Assembly: GCA_030536565.1 (NCBI GenBank)
Contig: JAUNPT010000027.1
Span: 1-18,304, forward strand
Source of the DNA: Eubacteriales bacterium
GTDB lineage: Bacteria > Bacillota > Clostridia > Lachnospirales > Lachnospiraceae
DNA: 18,304 nt
Reading direction: 5' to 3'
The notes under the pieces are model-generated. The model had not been told where the DNA came from. It saw only the letters and a list, made by a program, of their open reading frames with translations, and made no database searches. The translations under genes and the position numbers were made by a program. The first letter of the stretch is position 1. Each line of letters opens with the position of its first letter. Shown one piece after another: positions 7,488-15,717 of this stretch.

Positions 7488-7964
7488 ATGGCTATTTCAA
7501 AAGATACAATAAATTTACAGGAAATTTTTCAGGATCTTGGACGTATATGCCTGACTGAAGCACACTGCAGACAATGTGCTGACCGGGGCTGCCTCATTGG
7601 TTATTCTAAGGATTGTGCAGCACAGTGCAGAATAAAGAATCAGACTTTTGTTGAAAATGGTTTTGATGAAATACCTCCGGCAGATATCCGGGGAGGCTAC
7701 GATGAATATGATGTCCTTCATGCCACAGCTCATCTTCTGCTTCAATGTCGTTCCTGCAAGCAGGAGCACTTTGACAACTGCGTAATCAACATTATCAGAA
7801 GCTGCTTTGAAATCATAGAATATGGCGACGAACAGGGCTATGAAGGCGATGTACTTTCTTACATGATGAAGATTCATAAAACTCATCCTGAAAAAGCTGC
7901 TATTATTGCCGAAGAATACAGCAGGATTAAAGAATTAAAAATCCAGGCAGAATTAAAAAAGTAA
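7488..7964 (+). CDS. Unrecognised cysteine-rich protein
   Basis: A 158-residue soluble protein that I cannot assign to a named family, and the only plus-strand gene here. It has ten cysteines in two clusters. The first is C21, then C27-x2-C30-x4-C35-x7-C43-x3-C47. The second is C87-x2-C90-x7-C98-x7-C106. H26, H78 and H82 lie close to the clusters. There is no signal peptide or membrane segment. The C-terminus (about 110-158) is charged and helical. The spacing suggests bound metal (zinc or an iron-sulfur cluster), but that is inference. Start: ATG at 7488 with AAGGAG eight bases before it. It is monocistronic, with its own promoter and dyad, and ends at a shared bidirectional terminator. Confidence 0.8.
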   Translation: MAISKDTINLQEIFQDLGRICLTEAHCRQCADRGCLIGYSKDCAAQCRIKNQTFVENGFDEIPPADIRGGYDEYDVLHATAHLLLQCRSCKQEHFDNCVINIIRSCFEIIEYGDEQGYEGDVLSYMMKIHKTHPEKAAIIAEEYSRIKELKIQAELKK

Positions 7965-7980
7965 GTTATTATTAATACAT

Positions 7981-8042
7981 AAAAGAAGCTGCGGTCTATA
8001 TAGAATAAAATCATAATATATAAACCACAGCTTCTTTTTTAA
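7981..8042. terminator. Bidirectional terminator between convergent genes
   Basis: AAGAAGCTGCGGT (7983-7995) pairs with ACCACAGCTTCTT (8024-8036) with one mismatch, around an AT-rich loop. The plus-strand copy ends in a run of T, and the minus-strand copy ends CTTCTTTTATG. It ends the Cys-rich gene on the plus strand and the chemoreceptor on the minus strand. Confidence 0.85.
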
Positions 8043-8057
8043 TAATAAGCGTAATAT

Positions 8058-9407
8058 TTACTCAAATTTAAACCGGGAGGTCTGCTCCTTAAGATTTGCA
8101 CTTAAATCTGAAAGAATCTTAGATTCGTCTTTACATATATCCACATTACTTGCAAGCGTCTGCATACTTGCACTTGTTTCTTCTGTTGACGCAGCATTTT
8201 CCTGTGCAACTGCTGCCAGCTGTTCAATAACGTCATTTACTCCTTTTTTAAGCTCTCCAATTGCAACCGTCTGGTCAAATATTTCCTTAGAAGCTGTTGA
8301 TACAGCATTCATTTCCTCTTTTAGACCATAGAAAGATTCTTTTGTTCTATTCAATTTATCAGCCTGTATATTTGAATCCTCACTAAGCTCCTGCATCTTG
8401 GTAACACTGTCTTTTGAATTGCCAATCAATTCTTTTACAATATTTTCAATTTCTGCTGCACTTTCGGCAGAATCTTCAGCAAGCTTTCTTATCTGCTCCG
8501 CAACTACTGCGAAGCCGCGTCCGCTTTCGCCTGCTCTTGCCGCCTCAATTGATGCGTTAAGTGATAAAAGATTAGTCTGCGATGCTATATCCTGAATAAC
8601 TACCACGGCATTGTTAATTTTTTCTGCTGACTGATTTGTAAGATTAGTCTGTTCTGTAACAACATCAATCGTCTGTGAGGTTTTATCATTCATTTCCGCC
8701 AGAGATATAAGCATTCCTTCTGATTCTTCTGCCAGACTATCCATCTTTGCAATGGAATCCTCAAGGGCGCTTACGCTAAGTCCGTTTGCCTCAATTGCAT
8801 TACCAATATCAGCTACATTGTCGTTTGCAGCATTTGTATCCTGAGCCTGTGCAGTACTTCCTGTTGCAATCTCTTCAACAGCAATATTGATATTGTCTAC
8901 ACTTTCAACAATCTCCGAAAATCCTTTTGTAAACTTTTCGTTACTGTCGGCAAGCTTCTCACCCTGAAGGTGTATTATGCTTATAATATCTCTTAATTCA
9001 CTATGTAAATGGCTGATAGCACTGCTTATAAGGCCAATCTCGTCCCTTCTTGCAACAAGCTTTTCTTCCCGCCCATCTTTAGTAAAATCAAGTGCAGCAA
9101 CTCTATCAACAACTTCGGCCAGTACATTGAGCGGTTTTACCAGCCTTCTTATAACAATACAGCCAACTGCAATTAAAATGACCAGCAGCCCGGCTGAACC
9201 CACAACCATGGTATTTCTCATTTTTGTTATAGGTTCAAAAGCATCTGCTTCATCATTAGTTACAACAAGTATAAACCTGCTTTGTGAATTGATATAATAT
9301 GAAGCGTATTTAGTCACTCCTTTAAATTCATATTCAACACAGTCAGGCTCCGCTTTTTTCCCTTTCTTCAAATCATTAACCAATCTTGTAACTACTTCGT
9401 TCTCCAC
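8058..9407 (-). CDS. C-terminal fragment of the interrupted chemoreceptor
   Basis: 449 residues from a possible GTG start at 9407. It carries the end of the Cache sensor, TM2 (fragment residues about 46-70), HAMP and the complete methyl-accepting signalling domain. The GTG has no good ribosome binding site, so independent translation is doubtful. If it were made, it would be a receptor with half a sensor. Confidence 0.55.
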   Translation of the reverse strand: MENEVVTRLVNDLKKGKKAEPDCVEYEFKGVTKYASYYINSQSRFILVVTNDEADAFEPITKMRNTMVVGSAGLLVILIAVGCIVIRRLVKPLNVLAEVVDRVAALDFTKDGREEKLVARRDEIGLISSAISHLHSELRDIISIIHLQGEKLADSNEKFTKGFSEIVESVDNINIAVEEIATGSTAQAQDTNAANDNVADIGNAIEANGLSVSALEDSIAKMDSLAEESEGMLISLAEMNDKTSQTIDVVTEQTNLTNQSAEKINNAVVVIQDIASQTNLLSLNASIEAARAGESGRGFAVVAEQIRKLAEDSAESAAEIENIVKELIGNSKDSVTKMQELSEDSNIQADKLNRTKESFYGLKEEMNAVSTASKEIFDQTVAIGELKKGVNDVIEQLAAVAQENAASTEETSASMQTLASNVDICKDESKILSDLSANLKEQTSRFKFE

Positions 9408-9413
9408 AGGTTT

Positions 9414-9761
9414 TCATATCTTATCTGCTGTCGGATGATAGAGCATTGTTCCATTTGCATCTACAAGATATGCATAACTCGTCTCGTTCCCCTCTATCTT
9501 TACATCTGATAAAAGCTGGTTTAATGCACTTTTATTCTTAAGAAATGCTTCGCCGCTTGTCTCCATTGCCATATCAAGTATATGACCATTTGTCTGTGCT
9601 GATGACAGCATATAATTCTGCACAAGCTCTTTTGTCATGCTCTGGCTTCTTGGCAGAGAAATCCAAACCATCATACCAGCCATTAAGAAAATGCCTACTG
9701 AAAATAAACAGATGATTTTAAACATCATAGACTCAATGATTTTTACTTTTTTCCTTTCCAT
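9414..9761 (-). CDS. N-terminal fragment of the interrupted chemoreceptor
   Basis: 115 residues from ATG 9761 (AAGGAGG eight bases upstream) to the premature TGA. It contains the membrane anchor (about residues 13-35) and the first half of the Cache sensor, ending at YHPTADKI. Alone it lacks TM2, HAMP and the signalling domain, so it cannot be a working receptor. Confidence 0.55.
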   Translation of the reverse strand: MERKKVKIIESMMFKIICLFSVGIFLMAGMMVWISLPRSQSMTKELVQNYMLSSAQTNGHILDMAMETSGEAFLKNKSALNQLLSDVKIEGNETSYAYLVDANGTMLYHPTADKI

Positions 9762-9811
9762 CTTTATGTCCTCCTTATATTTTTATCACGCAAAGCCTTA
9801 ATGTATATATA

Positions 9812-9840
9812 ATTATACAATTTTTTTATTCTTTCGTCCA
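9812..9840 (-). promoter_or_regulatory. sigmaA promoter of the chemoreceptor
   Basis: TGGACG (9840-9835) and a perfect TATAAT (9817-9812) on the minus strand are 17 bases apart. The leader to the ATG at 9761 is about 45 bases. It lies just beyond potD, which lacks a clear terminator, so transcription from the pot operon could also enter. Confidence 0.65.
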
Positions 9841-9866
9841 TCATTATGACCTGATATGACAAAAAT

Positions 9867-11309
9867 CTAAAAAAGTTTTTTCAAGTCAAAGCATCTTACG
9901 TCTGTCCACATCTGATTAATCCGCTGGTTGCCATCTTTGTTAAAATACGCCATTACAACACTTCTTTCAATAACCTCTTTTGTCGGATACTGGGCAAAGA
10001 GCTGGCGCTTAGTCTGTTCCTTTAGTGTTGTTATATAATACTCTGATACCTCGTCGTCTGAATTTGTCTTATTATCAGTTCCTGCAAAGAAATAATCGAG
10101 AGGATACTCTACAAGCTCGTCCTGCGCTTCCTTTGCCATCTCTTCATCAGCACCATAACAATAATCTGCATATTGTAAAATCTTACTGTTTTCCCCGCCT
10201 GAAATAACAGAGGTATAGCCGATATAATACATATTGCGGATTGCATTTTCAGGCATAGAAACAAAATTAATAAAGCTTTCTGCCGCATGCTGCTTTTTTG
10301 TATCACCAGCAATTCCCTTCTTCATCATACACCAGCCATCAAACCACAGATTAACAGATTCTTCCGGTGCAGAATAGCATAGATATAAATCATCTGCTTC
10401 AGCCTCATTTAACGTATACACAGCATCTCCTGACCACTGCATATTGGCTACAACCTTTCCTGTAGCCATATCAGCCTTACCGCTGTCCGTCTCAAACGAA
10501 TAAACATTATCCTTGATTTCACTTAGTATATCTCCAACTGCATTAACCGTTTCGCTGCTCGTATCATTTAGGACATCTGATAAATTATCACGGTAATTAT
10601 CAGATTTTAAAAATTCATTTGAAGAAATTTTATTTTTATTAATAATACTTATTCCTGCAAAAAATGCATCTCTTACACTATCCTTAATTGTAACCTGTTT
10701 ATAAAACTTTTTATTATTCAGAATACTCCAGCTTGCAGCTTCTTTATCTGTAACCTCCTCCGGATTATATACAATTCCTAATGTTCCCCACATATAACCC
10801 GCTGCACACTTGCTAAGAGGTGCTCCATTAATATTTAAGCCATCAAAGACCGTTCTGATATAAGGTGAAAGCCCATTAATATAATAATTGTACTCATTGT
10901 TTTTATCCATAAAGCTATCTGAAAAGGGCTGTATATAATCCTCTGTCATCAGCTTCATAATCATATATTCCGACGGACATACCAGGTCATATTCATCACC
11001 TAAAGTCATCTGGTTATAAAGTTCTTCATTCGTACCAAATGTAGAATATTCAACGCTTACCTTTTGTCCGTACTGTTCATAATACCATTGTTCAAAGTCC
11101 TCAATCATTGAAGCTTTTGGCCTAATTAAAGTACCATCAGACAATTCAATGGTCTCCTCCTGTGCCCATTCCCCCTCATCAATATATTCTTCCCAGTTAC
11201 AGATTCGAAGCACAATTGTATCTGACGCTTCTTTTGAACAGCCCGTAAGCGGAAGAACTGCAGCTACCGTCAAAATCATGCAGCAGATTAAACTATTTAT
11301 CCTTTTCAC
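9867..11309 (-). CDS. potD: Polyamine ABC transporter substrate-binding lipoprotein PotD
   Basis: A 480-residue lipoprotein that captures spermidine/putrescine outside the membrane and delivers it to PotBC. The signal peptide ends in lipobox LTGC, with lipidated C24. The mature protein starts with the family motif RICNWEEYID and continues with ASMIEDFEQWYYEQYG, FGTNEELYNQM and YDLVCPSEYMIMKL. It is over 100 residues longer than E. coli PotD (348, from memory). Part of the excess is an insert after NWEEYID and part is further downstream. GTG start at 11309 with AGGAGG upstream. It overlaps the PotC stop by one base and is the last gene of potABCD. Polyamine preference cannot be told by eye. 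Confidence 0.93.
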   Translation of the reverse strand: MKRINSLICCMILTVAAVLPLTGCSKEASDTIVLRICNWEEYIDEGEWAQEETIELSDGTLIRPKASMIEDFEQWYYEQYGQKVSVEYSTFGTNEELYNQMTLGDEYDLVCPSEYMIMKLMTEDYIQPFSDSFMDKNNEYNYYINGLSPYIRTVFDGLNINGAPLSKCAAGYMWGTLGIVYNPEEVTDKEAASWSILNNKKFYKQVTIKDSVRDAFFAGISIINKNKISSNEFLKSDNYRDNLSDVLNDTSSETVNAVGDILSEIKDNVYSFETDSGKADMATGKVVANMQWSGDAVYTLNEAEADDLYLCYSAPEESVNLWFDGWCMMKKGIAGDTKKQHAAESFINFVSMPENAIRNMYYIGYTSVISGGENSKILQYADYCYGADEEMAKEAQDELVEYPLDYFFAGTDNKTNSDDEVSEYYITTLKEQTKRQLFAQYPTKEVIERSVVMAYFNKDGNQRINQMWTDVRCFDLKKLF

Positions 11310-12103
11310 TATAAGTCCTCCTGCTCTTTTTTTGAAACGTGACTGTTCATACTAAGCACAACACCTGCAACAATTACAAAAATAATTGCTGATAATGCCC
11401 ATAATGCCGTCTTAATGCTTGTCTGAGAGCCCTTTGTTGCATTTACAACATAAGTACTTATTGTATCAAACGTAGCAGGCTTAGTATATGTTGCCACAAA
11501 ATAATCATCTAATGACAGTGTGACTGCCATCATGAATCCAGAAATTATTCCTGGTATAATCTGCGGAATAACCACCTTTATGAGTGCCTGAAATGGTCTG
11601 GCTCCCAAATCTAGTGCTGCCTCATAAAGCTGCCCATCCATCTGCTTTAATCTTGGCATAACAGATAAATATACAAACGGGGCACATAAGGCTGTCTGAC
11701 CTAAAACTAAAGGAATATATGTATCCTTACCAATCTTAAAAAATACAATCATCAGAATACACATAGAAAAGCCTGTAACCACATCTGCATTGACAACAGG
11801 AATCTCATTTGCCATTTCAAGGGCACCACGAACATGCTTTTTAGAATAGAATGCACCTATTGCCCCAGTTGTTCCAAGAAGCGTGGAAAGCACCGCCACA
11901 ACAAAAGCCAGAATCAGTGTTCCGGCAATCATTGACAGCAGTTCAGGAGTGGTAAAAAGCGTCACGTAATTATCCAAAGAAAAACCGCGCGCAGGGCCTA
12001 TCATCACAGCATTTGTAAAGCTGTAAAACACCAGAATCAATATAGGTGCATATAAAAATATAAGTAAAAGGCTTATACAGACATACTGAATTGATTTCTT
12101 CAT
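11309..12103 (-). CDS. potC: Polyamine ABC transporter permease PotC
   Basis: A 264-residue inner-membrane permease with six predicted helices, belonging to the type I ABC importer family. The cytoplasmic EAA loop that docks on PotA is visible as EAALDLGARPFQALIKVVIP, followed by IIPGIISGF and the PotC-like LSLDDYFVATYT. ATG at 12103 shares its A with the TAA of potB (TAATG), with GGAGGTGC upstream. The stop TAG overlaps the potD GTG by one base. These junctions imply strict translational coupling and equal expression of PotB, PotC and PotD. Confidence 0.95.
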   Translation of the reverse strand: MKKSIQYVCISLLLIFLYAPILILVFYSFTNAVMIGPARGFSLDNYVTLFTTPELLSMIAGTLILAFVVAVLSTLLGTTGAIGAFYSKKHVRGALEMANEIPVVNADVVTGFSMCILMIVFFKIGKDTYIPLVLGQTALCAPFVYLSVMPRLKQMDGQLYEAALDLGARPFQALIKVVIPQIIPGIISGFMMAVTLSLDDYFVATYTKPATFDTISTYVVNATKGSQTSIKTALWALSAIIFVIVAGVVLSMNSHVSKKEQEDL

Positions 12104-12906
12104 TACAGCAGCGCACCTCCCTGTCCTTCTTCCTTATCCTGCCCTGTAAATTTTGCTGAAATTACAGTAATTCCAAGGATTATACCCAAAAGAATAATTG
12201 AAATCACAGCACCATTATGCCAGTCATATGAACTGAAATAACTCCCTATAAGACTTCCCATTATATATGTGCTGTTATACACCATATCAAGCACAACGTA
12301 GTTAGTCATAGATGGTAAAAACACCATGCTGACTCCGCTTATAATTCCGGGAATTGACAGTGGCAGCACAATCCTGAAAAATGTTTGTATTTTAGCTGCG
12401 CCCAGATCATAAGCTGCCTCTATAAGGCTGTTATCAATACGCACAATAGTATTATAGAGCGGCAGAATCATAAATGGCAGGAAATCATACACCATACAGA
12501 TAATTGTATTCATAAATGGATGTAATGCCAGATTCCCTTCTATAACAGATAATATCTCTTTCATTGCAGTAATTCTAAGCGTAAAGTTAATCCACATTGG
12601 CAGAACAAAAAGCATTAAAAATGTATGGTTTTTCTGAAAAACACCCTTTGCCATAAAATATGCCGCCGGATATGCAAGCAGCAGACATACTAATGTTGTA
12701 AGCAGTGCTATTAAAAGGCTGTAAAATAATGTACCGATTGCTTTTGAATTTTGAAAAAACCGGACAAAATTATAAACAGAAAACTGACCATCTCCATTAG
12801 TAAACGCATAATAAAGTACTACAATAAGCGGCAGCACAACAAATAATACAAGAAATACTGAATATGGGATTACCATTTGCTTTCTTGAAAAGCTATACTT
12901 TTTCAC
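12103..12906 (-). CDS. potB: Polyamine ABC transporter permease PotB
   Basis: A 267-residue inner-membrane permease with six predicted helices and the partner of PotC. The EAA loop reads EAAYDLGAAKIQTFFRIVLP and is followed by SIPGIISGVSMVFLPSMTNYV, typical of PotB. The start is GTG at 12906 with AAGGAG six bases upstream; the next Met is at residue 11 and has no comparable site. It begins 42 bases after potA and overlaps potC by one base. Together PotB and PotC form the channel for spermidine/putrescine uptake. Confidence 0.95.
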   Translation of the reverse strand: MKKYSFSRKQMVIPYSVFLVLFVVLPLIVVLYYAFTNGDGQFSVYNFVRFFQNSKAIGTLFYSLLIALLTTLVCLLLAYPAAYFMAKGVFQKNHTFLMLFVLPMWINFTLRITAMKEILSVIEGNLALHPFMNTIICMVYDFLPFMILPLYNTIVRIDNSLIEAAYDLGAAKIQTFFRIVLPLSIPGIISGVSMVFLPSMTNYVVLDMVYNSTYIMGSLIGSYFSSYDWHNGAVISIILLGIILGITVISAKFTGQDKEEGQGGALL

Positions 12907-12948
12907 ATTTTTCTCCTTCTCCGGCAGAATGCCATAATTTTATCAAAA

Positions 12949-14394
12949 TTACAACAGCTTATACTTCACCTTGTCCTGTGGTATAATAATACTTACAAAA
13001 TCGTTTTGATTCCATAAGTCCTCATCATCAACAATGTAATCCTCCTCATCAAGACCTCTCACTGTATAGCTGTAATGATCATCTATATAAATAAATGACA
13101 CAATATTTCCCTGAACCACACCTTCATCTGCATCATCACTTAAATCCGCATGCTCTGGTGCAAATGACGCCTCAAAGCTTACATCTGACATATCTATAGG
13201 AAGTCCCTGCGCGTCATACACAACACCTTCTGACATGACAGCTCCCTCAAACAATGCCGAAGGCTCTATATTCCAGCTGATTCCGGCAAAGCTTACCGCA
13301 AGTGTGCTTCCTTCCTGTTCCCTGCAAACAGAGCCCTCATAATGATTTATGCTTAAATCATATGGAATAATATGGATATTATCCGGCTCAATAGAAAGAC
13401 CCACTCTGGTTCCTGCTTCCCCCGTTCTTAAGCTGTGTACGGCAATCTGGTTTTTTCCACAAAGGACAGATACTTCATAAAATGTTCCTTTAAAATCAGA
13501 AGAAAGAATCTCCCCTGTAATCATGCCCTCCTCCGGTTTTGTTAAAACAAAATCCTCAGGACGGATTACTGCATCTATCACTGTTCCTTTGGCATAGTCA
13601 TCAACACATGTAAACTCAGCCTTACAGAAACGCGCCTTAAATTTCCCTGACATAACACCCTTGAAAATATTACTCTCACCAATAAAGTCCGCAACAAACA
13701 CATTACTTGGTTCATTATAGATTTCTTCTGGTGTCCCGACCTGCTGAATAGCTCCATTAGCCATAACCACGACCTTGTCCGACATAGTAAGTGCCTCCTC
13801 CTGGTCATGTGTTACAAATATAAATGTGATGCCAAGCTTCTTATGCATATTTTTTAATTCCATCTGCATCTCTTTTCGCATTTTATAATCAAGGGCGCTT
13901 AAAGGCTCATCAAGCAAAAGCACCTTCGGTTCATTTACAATTGCTCTGGCAATGGCAATTCTTTGCTGCTGCCCACCTGACAATGTATCTATGCTTCTCT
14001 TTTCAAAGCCCTCTAAATCTACCATTTCAAGTGCCTTGCTAACCTTTTGGGCTTGCTGTTTTTTTGGAAGCTTCTTTAATTTTAAACCAAATGCAACATT
14101 ATCATATACATTAAGATGTGGAAACAACGCATATTTCTGAAAAACTGTGTTAATTGGACGCTTATTTGGCGGCAGCTCACTGATATCCTTACCTCCAAGA
14201 AGGATTTCGCCCTCTGTCGGGATTTCAAACCCTGCAATCATTCTTAAAATTGTAGTTTTTCCACAGCCGGAAGGCCCTAAAAGAGTAACAAATTCTCCCT
14301 TTTTAATTTCTAAATTAATATCCTCAATAACTGTTGTCTCATTATCATATGATTTTTTAATATTATGAAGCTCAATCATATTTTCTCCGCCCAT
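12949..14394 (-). CDS. potA: Polyamine ABC transporter ATPase PotA with long C-terminal region
   Basis: ATPase of the polyamine importer. From Met at 14394 it has 481 residues: Walker A GPSGCGKTT (40-48), Q-loop Q86, LSGGQ (138-142), Walker B LLLDEP (159-164), H196. A TOBE-type regulatory region follows (about 240-350). A further tail of over 100 residues contains acidic stretches and a second beta-rich segment, making it longer than the usual 350-380. The frame is open to 14466, but that ATG lies upstream of the predicted transcription start. AGGAG eight bases before 14394 favours that start; 14379 (MIELHN) with GGAG is the other candidate. First gene of potABCD. Confidence 0.93.
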   Translation of the reverse strand: MGGENMIELHNIKKSYDNETTVIEDINLEIKKGEFVTLLGPSGCGKTTILRMIAGFEIPTEGEILLGGKDISELPPNKRPINTVFQKYALFPHLNVYDNVAFGLKLKKLPKKQQAQKVSKALEMVDLEGFEKRSIDTLSGGQQQRIAIARAIVNEPKVLLLDEPLSALDYKMRKEMQMELKNMHKKLGITFIFVTHDQEEALTMSDKVVVMANGAIQQVGTPEEIYNEPSNVFVADFIGESNIFKGVMSGKFKARFCKAEFTCVDDYAKGTVIDAVIRPEDFVLTKPEEGMITGEILSSDFKGTFYEVSVLCGKNQIAVHSLRTGEAGTRVGLSIEPDNIHIIPYDLSINHYEGSVCREQEGSTLAVSFAGISWNIEPSALFEGAVMSEGVVYDAQGLPIDMSDVSFEASFAPEHADLSDDADEGVVQGNIVSFIYIDDHYSYTVRGLDEEDYIVDDEDLWNQNDFVSIIIPQDKVKYKLL

Positions 14395-14444
14395 TAAGCC
14401 TTCTCCTTTAATTATTGTTCCTTTTATATTTATAAACCGATTTA

Positions 14445-14473
14445 AATATAAAGCATTACAACCCATAACACAA
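14445..14473 (-). promoter_or_regulatory. Candidate promoter of the potABCD operon
   Basis: TTGTGT (14473-14468) and TATATT (14450-14445) on the minus strand are 17 bases apart, in a very AT-rich stretch. Transcription would begin near 14438, downstream of the ATG at 14466, which argues against that longer start for PotA. Confidence 0.45.
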
Positions 14474-14537
14474 CCAGATTTATCAAAATAATATTATATT
14501 TTCATGTTTTATTTAATACCCATAGCAATAAATACGC

Positions 14538-14587
14538 ACAAAAAAAGAGGCAACTGCTTCACGACTGATAAATGAAACGTCTGCCCC
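14538..14587 (-). terminator. Terminator of the SPFH gene
   Basis: On the minus strand GGGGCA (14587-14582) pairs with TGCCTC (14552-14547), with one G-U pair. An inner GUUUCA/UGAAGC stem follows, and the hairpin ends in seven U. It starts seven bases after the SPFH stop codon and separates that gene from potABCD. Confidence 0.85.
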
Positions 14588-14594
14588 TTTTATA

Positions 14595-15587
14595 TTAATT
14601 TTTTCTTACCATTTCTTTCGTAACAGCGGATTTTTCTGCATCATCACAGCATACATCTGCTGCCTTAGGCTCTGCTGGTAATGGCCCATTATCCTTTGTT
14701 GCAGCCGCGGTTCCGAGAAGCTCACTTACTGTTCCAAGCTCTGTTGCGAAATTAGTCATATCTGTTGGCATGAATATCTTTGTTGCTCTGCCATTAGCAA
14801 TATCTTTCATAGCTTCAATACGCTTCAGGGCAAGTACCGATTCATCTGTTCCTGCTTCCTTCAGCTTTCTGATACCATTGGCTTCAGCTTCGTATACAAG
14901 ACGAATCTTCTCAGCTTCACCAGTTGCAATAGCAATTGCTGCATCTCTAGTAGCTTCTGCTGCCAGAATCTTAGCTTCCTTATCACCCTTAGCTCTTGCA
15001 ACAACTGACTGCTGATGTGCCTCTGCCTCAAGAAGAGTCTGTCTCTTTTCACGCTCAGCCTTCATCTGCTTCTCCATAGCTTCTTGAATCTCTCTAGGTG
15101 GAATAATGTTTTTTAATTCCACACGGTTAACCTTAATTCCCCATGCATCTGTAGCCTCATCCAAAATCGTCTGCATCTTTCCATTAATTGTATCTCTTGA
15201 AGTTAATGTTTCATCTAACTCCATATCACCAATTATGTTTCTTAAAGTTGTCGCTGTAAGATTTTCCAAAGCATTTACCGGATTCTCAACACCATATGTA
15301 TATAGACGTGGGTCAAAGATCTTATAATAAACAACTGTATCAATCTGCATTGTTACATTATCCTTAGTGATAACCGGCTGTGGTGGGAAATCAGCTACCT
15401 GTTCCTTTAAAGATACATACTTTCTGATTCTTTCAAGCAAAGGAATCTTAAAATGCAATCCCTTCTGCCATACAACCTTGAAGCTTCCCAAGAACTCAAT
15501 CACCGCACATGATGACTCTGGCACAATCCTAAGTGATACTGCAATAAGTACAATTGCCAGAACTAATAGAATAATAACTACTACCAT
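14595..15587 (-). CDS. SPFH/band 7 (stomatin-like) membrane protein
   Basis: A 330-residue protein of the stomatin/QmcA type. Residues 1-21 form one hydrophobic anchor (VVVIILLVLAIVLIAVSLRI). The SPFH domain covers about 22-175, with VWQKGLHFKIPLLERI, the DTVVYYKIFDP strand and NVTMQID. A long charged coiled coil (about 165-245, rich in EAE/AAE repeats) probably drives oligomerisation. A linker and a hydrophilic tail with two adjacent cysteines near the end follow. Family members organise membrane microdomains and regulate membrane proteases. The NfeD partner often encoded beside such genes is absent here. ATG at 15587 has GGGGG four bases upstream. Own promoter and terminator; monocistronic. 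Confidence 0.93.
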   Translation of the reverse strand: MVVVIILLVLAIVLIAVSLRIVPESSCAVIEFLGSFKVVWQKGLHFKIPLLERIRKYVSLKEQVADFPPQPVITKDNVTMQIDTVVYYKIFDPRLYTYGVENPVNALENLTATTLRNIIGDMELDETLTSRDTINGKMQTILDEATDAWGIKVNRVELKNIIPPREIQEAMEKQMKAEREKRQTLLEAEAHQQSVVARAKGDKEAKILAAEATRDAAIAIATGEAEKIRLVYEAEANGIRKLKEAGTDESVLALKRIEAMKDIANGRATKIFMPTDMTNFATELGTVSELLGTAAATKDNGPLPAEPKAADVCCDDAEKSAVTKEMVRKN

Positions 15588-15666
15588 ATAACCCCCATTC
15601 TGGATTTTATCAATCCGTAAAATATATTATTGCTGACGCCTAAATATTCCGTCAACTGATACATAT

Positions 15667-15694
15667 ATATTATCATTTTCAGAAAATATGTCAA
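15667..15694 (-). promoter_or_regulatory. Promoter of the SPFH gene
   Basis: A perfect -35 TTGACA (15694-15689) is followed after 16 bases by TAATAT (15672-15667) on the minus strand. The leader to ATG 15587 is about 75 bases. Alternative -10 boxes exist in the TATATA run next to it. Confidence 0.55.
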
Positions 15695-15717
15695 TTGCAT
15701 GAGGTGAATTATACCGC

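Larger units (their letters stand above)
8058..9761 (-). pseudogene. Methyl-accepting chemotaxis protein interrupted by one in-frame TGA
   Basis: Read through the TGA at 9414-9416, this frame encodes a normal chemoreceptor of 567 positions. It has a short cytoplasmic start, TM1 (about 13-35), a Cache-type extracellular sensor (about 36-160), TM2 (about 163-187), HAMP and a long cytoplasmic signalling coiled coil. The kinase-contact tip has the conserved run IASQTNLLSLNASIEAARAG and continues through GRGFAVVAEQIRKLAE. The stop is at position 116, within YHPTADKI-stop-KPVENEVV. Cache sensors usually have Gly there (HP...IGK), so GGA to TGA is the simplest explanation. No frame shift is needed. 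The gene has an intact promoter, an AAGGAGG site and a terminator. It may be a recent pseudogene, a phase variant, or a sequencing error. Confidence 0.75.

Noticed and set aside
9414..9416. TGA read as selenocysteine in the chemoreceptor
   Set aside because: The position is normally Gly in a sensor loop, not a redox site. No selenocysteine-type hairpin is apparent after it, and TGA serves as a normal stop at 6363-6365.
12936..12950. Palindrome AATTTTATCAAAATT at the potA/potB junction
   Set aside because: Only six A/T pairs with a three-base loop and no U-tract; too weak for a terminator or attenuator, and expected by chance in AT-rich DNA.
14395..14466. PotA starting at the ATG at 14466
   Set aside because: The extra 24 residues resemble no PotA start, no ribosome binding site precedes that ATG, and it lies upstream of the best promoter's start point. 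AGGAG is well placed before 14394.
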